Of a DNA stretch of 64,000 nt, positions 62,777-64,000 are shown piece by piece (within the stretch, counting starts at the first letter, position 1; each line of letters opens with the position of its first letter). The notes beneath the pieces are model-generated. The model did no database searches, was not told the origin of the DNA, and saw nothing but the letters and a program-made list of their open reading frames with translations. Position numbers and translations under genes: made by a program. Source of the DNA: Fuscovulum ytuae. GTDB lineage: Bacteria > Pseudomonadota > Alphaproteobacteria > Rhodobacterales > Rhodobacteraceae. The stretch is from positions 1,458,001 through 1,522,000 of the forward strand of contig NZ_CP124535.1 in NCBI RefSeq assembly GCF_029953595.1. Reading direction: 5' to 3'.

Positions 62777-64000
62777 ATGCCGCTTCTCGTGATGAAATTC
62801 GGGGGCACCTCGGTGGCCGATCTTGCGCGCATCGAGAATGCCGCGAAGAAGGTTCAGAAAGAGGTGGAACGCGGCTATGACGTGATCGTCATCGTCAGCG
62901 CCATGTCCGGCGAAACCAACAAGCTTGTGGGTTACGTCGAAGGCACCTCCAAACTCTATGACGCCCGGGAATATGATGCCGTCGTCGCATCAGGCGAGAA
63001 TGTGACCGCCGGGTTGATGGCGCTGCGTCTGCAAGAGATGGGCATTCCCGCTCGGTCCTGGCAGGGCTGGCAGGTACCGATCCAGACGACGGCGCAGCAT
63101 GGATCTGCCCGGTTCGTGGATATCCCGCGCGCCAATATCGATGCGAAATTCGCCGAAGGCTTCAAGGTTGCTGTGGTGGCGGGCTTTCAGGGCGTAAGCC
63201 CAGAGGGCCGTATCACCACCCTTGGCCGTGGCGGCAGCGACACCACTGCTGTGGCCTTTGCCGCAGCCTTTGGGGCGGAACGCTGCGATATCTATACCGA
63301 TGTGGATGGCGTCTATACCACCGATCCACGCGTGTCATCCAAGGCGCGCAAACTGGAAAAGATCGCTTTTGAGGAAATGCTGGAACTGGCCTCGCTTGGG
63401 GCCAAGGTGCTGCAGACCCGGTCGGTTGAACTGGCCATGCGCTACAAGGTGCGGCTGCGCGTCCTGTCCTCTTTTGAAGATACCGACGAAACGTCCGGCA
63501 CCCTTGTGTGCGACGAGGAGGAAATCATGGAATCGAAAGTTGTCTCTGGCATCGCCTTTTCGCGCGAAGAAGCCAAGATCACCCTCTTTACCATCGAGGA
63601 CCGCCCCGGCGTCGCCTCGGCCATCTTCGGCCCCTTGGCCGATGCGGGGGTGAATGTGGACATGATCGTCCAGAACATTTCCGAAAAGGACTATGACGAC
63701 GCCCATCCCGGCGCTGTGACGGATATGACCTTTTCCTGCCCGATCAATCAGGTCGAGCGTGCCAAGAAGGCGATGGAAGACGCCAAGCTTGCGGGCAAGA
63801 TCGGTTATGATGAGTTAATCGTCGATACCGACGTGGCCAAGGTTTCGGTCGTGGGGATCGGCATGCGGTCCCATGCCGGGGTTGCGGCCAAAATGTTCAA
63901 CGCGCTGGCCGCCGAAGGGATCAATATCAAGGTGATCTCGACATCGGAGATCAAAATCTCTGTCCTGATTGACCGGAAATACATGGAATTGGCGGTGCAG
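62777..64000 (+). CDS. lysC: Aspartate kinase (C-terminus beyond the right edge)
   Basis: Phosphorylates aspartate, the first step to Lys, Met and Thr. Opens MPLLVMKFGGTSVADLARIE; other sites are VSAMSGETNKL (about 41), SGENVTAGL (about 72), TLGRGGSDTTAVAFAAA (about 150) and YTDVDGVYTTDPR. Two ACT domains follow from about 262 (SKVVSGIAFSREEAKITLF), indicating feedback control by Lys and/or Thr. 408 codons are present, and the family is about 412 long, so only a few residues are missing. Confidence 0.96.
   Translation, partial: MPLLVMKFGGTSVADLARIENAAKKVQKEVERGYDVIVIVSAMSGETNKLVGYVEGTSKLYDAREYDAVVASGENVTAGLMALRLQEMGIPARSWQGWQVPIQTTAQHGSARFVDIPRANIDAKFAEGFKVAVVAGFQGVSPEGRITTLGRGGSDTTAVAFAAAFGAERCDIYTDVDGVYTTDPRVSSKARKLEKIAFEEMLELASLGAKVLQTRSVELAMRYKVRLRVLSSFEDTDETSGTLVCDEEEIMESKVVSGIAFSREEAKITLFTIEDRPGVASAIFGPLADAGVNVDMIVQNISEKDYDDAHPGAVTDMTFSCPINQVERAKKAMEDAKLAGKIGYDELIVDTDVAKVSVVGIGMRSHAGVAAKMFNALAAEGINIKVISTSEIKISVLIDRKYMELAVQ

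Overview
The window looks like a chromosomal segment of an alphaproteobacterium of the Rhodobacterales (Rhodobacter/Tabrizicola/Gemmobacter-like). This rests on very high G+C, long runs of genes joined by 4-base ATGA overlaps, an F1Fo-ATPase zeta subunit (DUF1476) divergent from purC, a HemP, an ActP/DUF4212 acetate-type symporter and an ETHE1-type persulfide dioxygenase with an apparent SqrR operator. No genus can be fixed from the sequence alone.

Layout. (1) 0-7 kb, envelope sugars and lipid A: phosphomannomutase (cut by the left edge), HemP with a coupled 47-residue ORF, Kdo transferase WaaA, an LpxL-type acyltransferase, a GT4 glycosyltransferase and GDP-mannose pyrophosphorylase. (2) 7-10.7 kb: ZIP metal transporter, SulP/STAS anion transporter and a persulfide dioxygenase behind a perfect palindrome. 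(3) 10.7-20.6 kb, one long minus-strand run for acetate: acsA-adk-DUF4212-actP-DUF294 nucleotidyltransferase-small membrane protein-response regulator-membrane sensor fused to a DEDDh exonuclease. Two copies of CGTAAA-N4-TTTACA lie upstream of acsA.

(4) 20.9-36.6 kb, a catabolic island. A nine-gene run holds a 2,5-dihydroxypyridine-dioxygenase (NicX)-like enzyme, an acyl-CoA-dehydrogenase-fold flavoprotein lacking the usual catalytic Glu, an SRPBCC protein, an alpha/beta hydrolase, a TetR regulator, a glutamine-synthetase-like ligase, a flavin reductase, an APC permease and an aryl-CoA ligase. A second operon (FAH hydrolase, RraA-like aldolase, 3-hydroxyisobutyrate-dehydrogenase-like enzyme) lies divergent from an NMT1-type ABC importer with its GntR regulator. 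I read this as an uncharacterised pathway for an N-containing or heteroaromatic substrate. A block of almost pure C (27.6-27.8 kb) breaks two of its genes and is probably a sequencing artefact.

(5) 36.6-43.1 kb, a flavin-based transmembrane electron-transfer locus: two-component system, PepSY protein, secreted Gly-rich protein, DUF2271 protein with an FMN-attachment motif, a PepSY-TM/flavodoxin/NADPH reductase fusion, and ApbE. A 28-bp-arm inverted repeat sits between the regulators and the effectors. (6) 43.1-58.0 kb: hybrid histidine kinase, chemoreceptor, serine hydrolase, a betaine/TMAO-type ABC importer and a divergent TorR/TorS/TorT-like sensing system. (7) 58.0-58.7 kb: tRNA-Thr(CGT) with a frameshifted integrase remnant at its 3' side. 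(8) 58.8-64 kb, housekeeping: alcohol dehydrogenase, purS, purC, ATPase zeta, a betaine-homocysteine methyltransferase-type enzyme and aspartate kinase (cut by the right edge).

Assignments are from reading translations and motifs; no database search was run.
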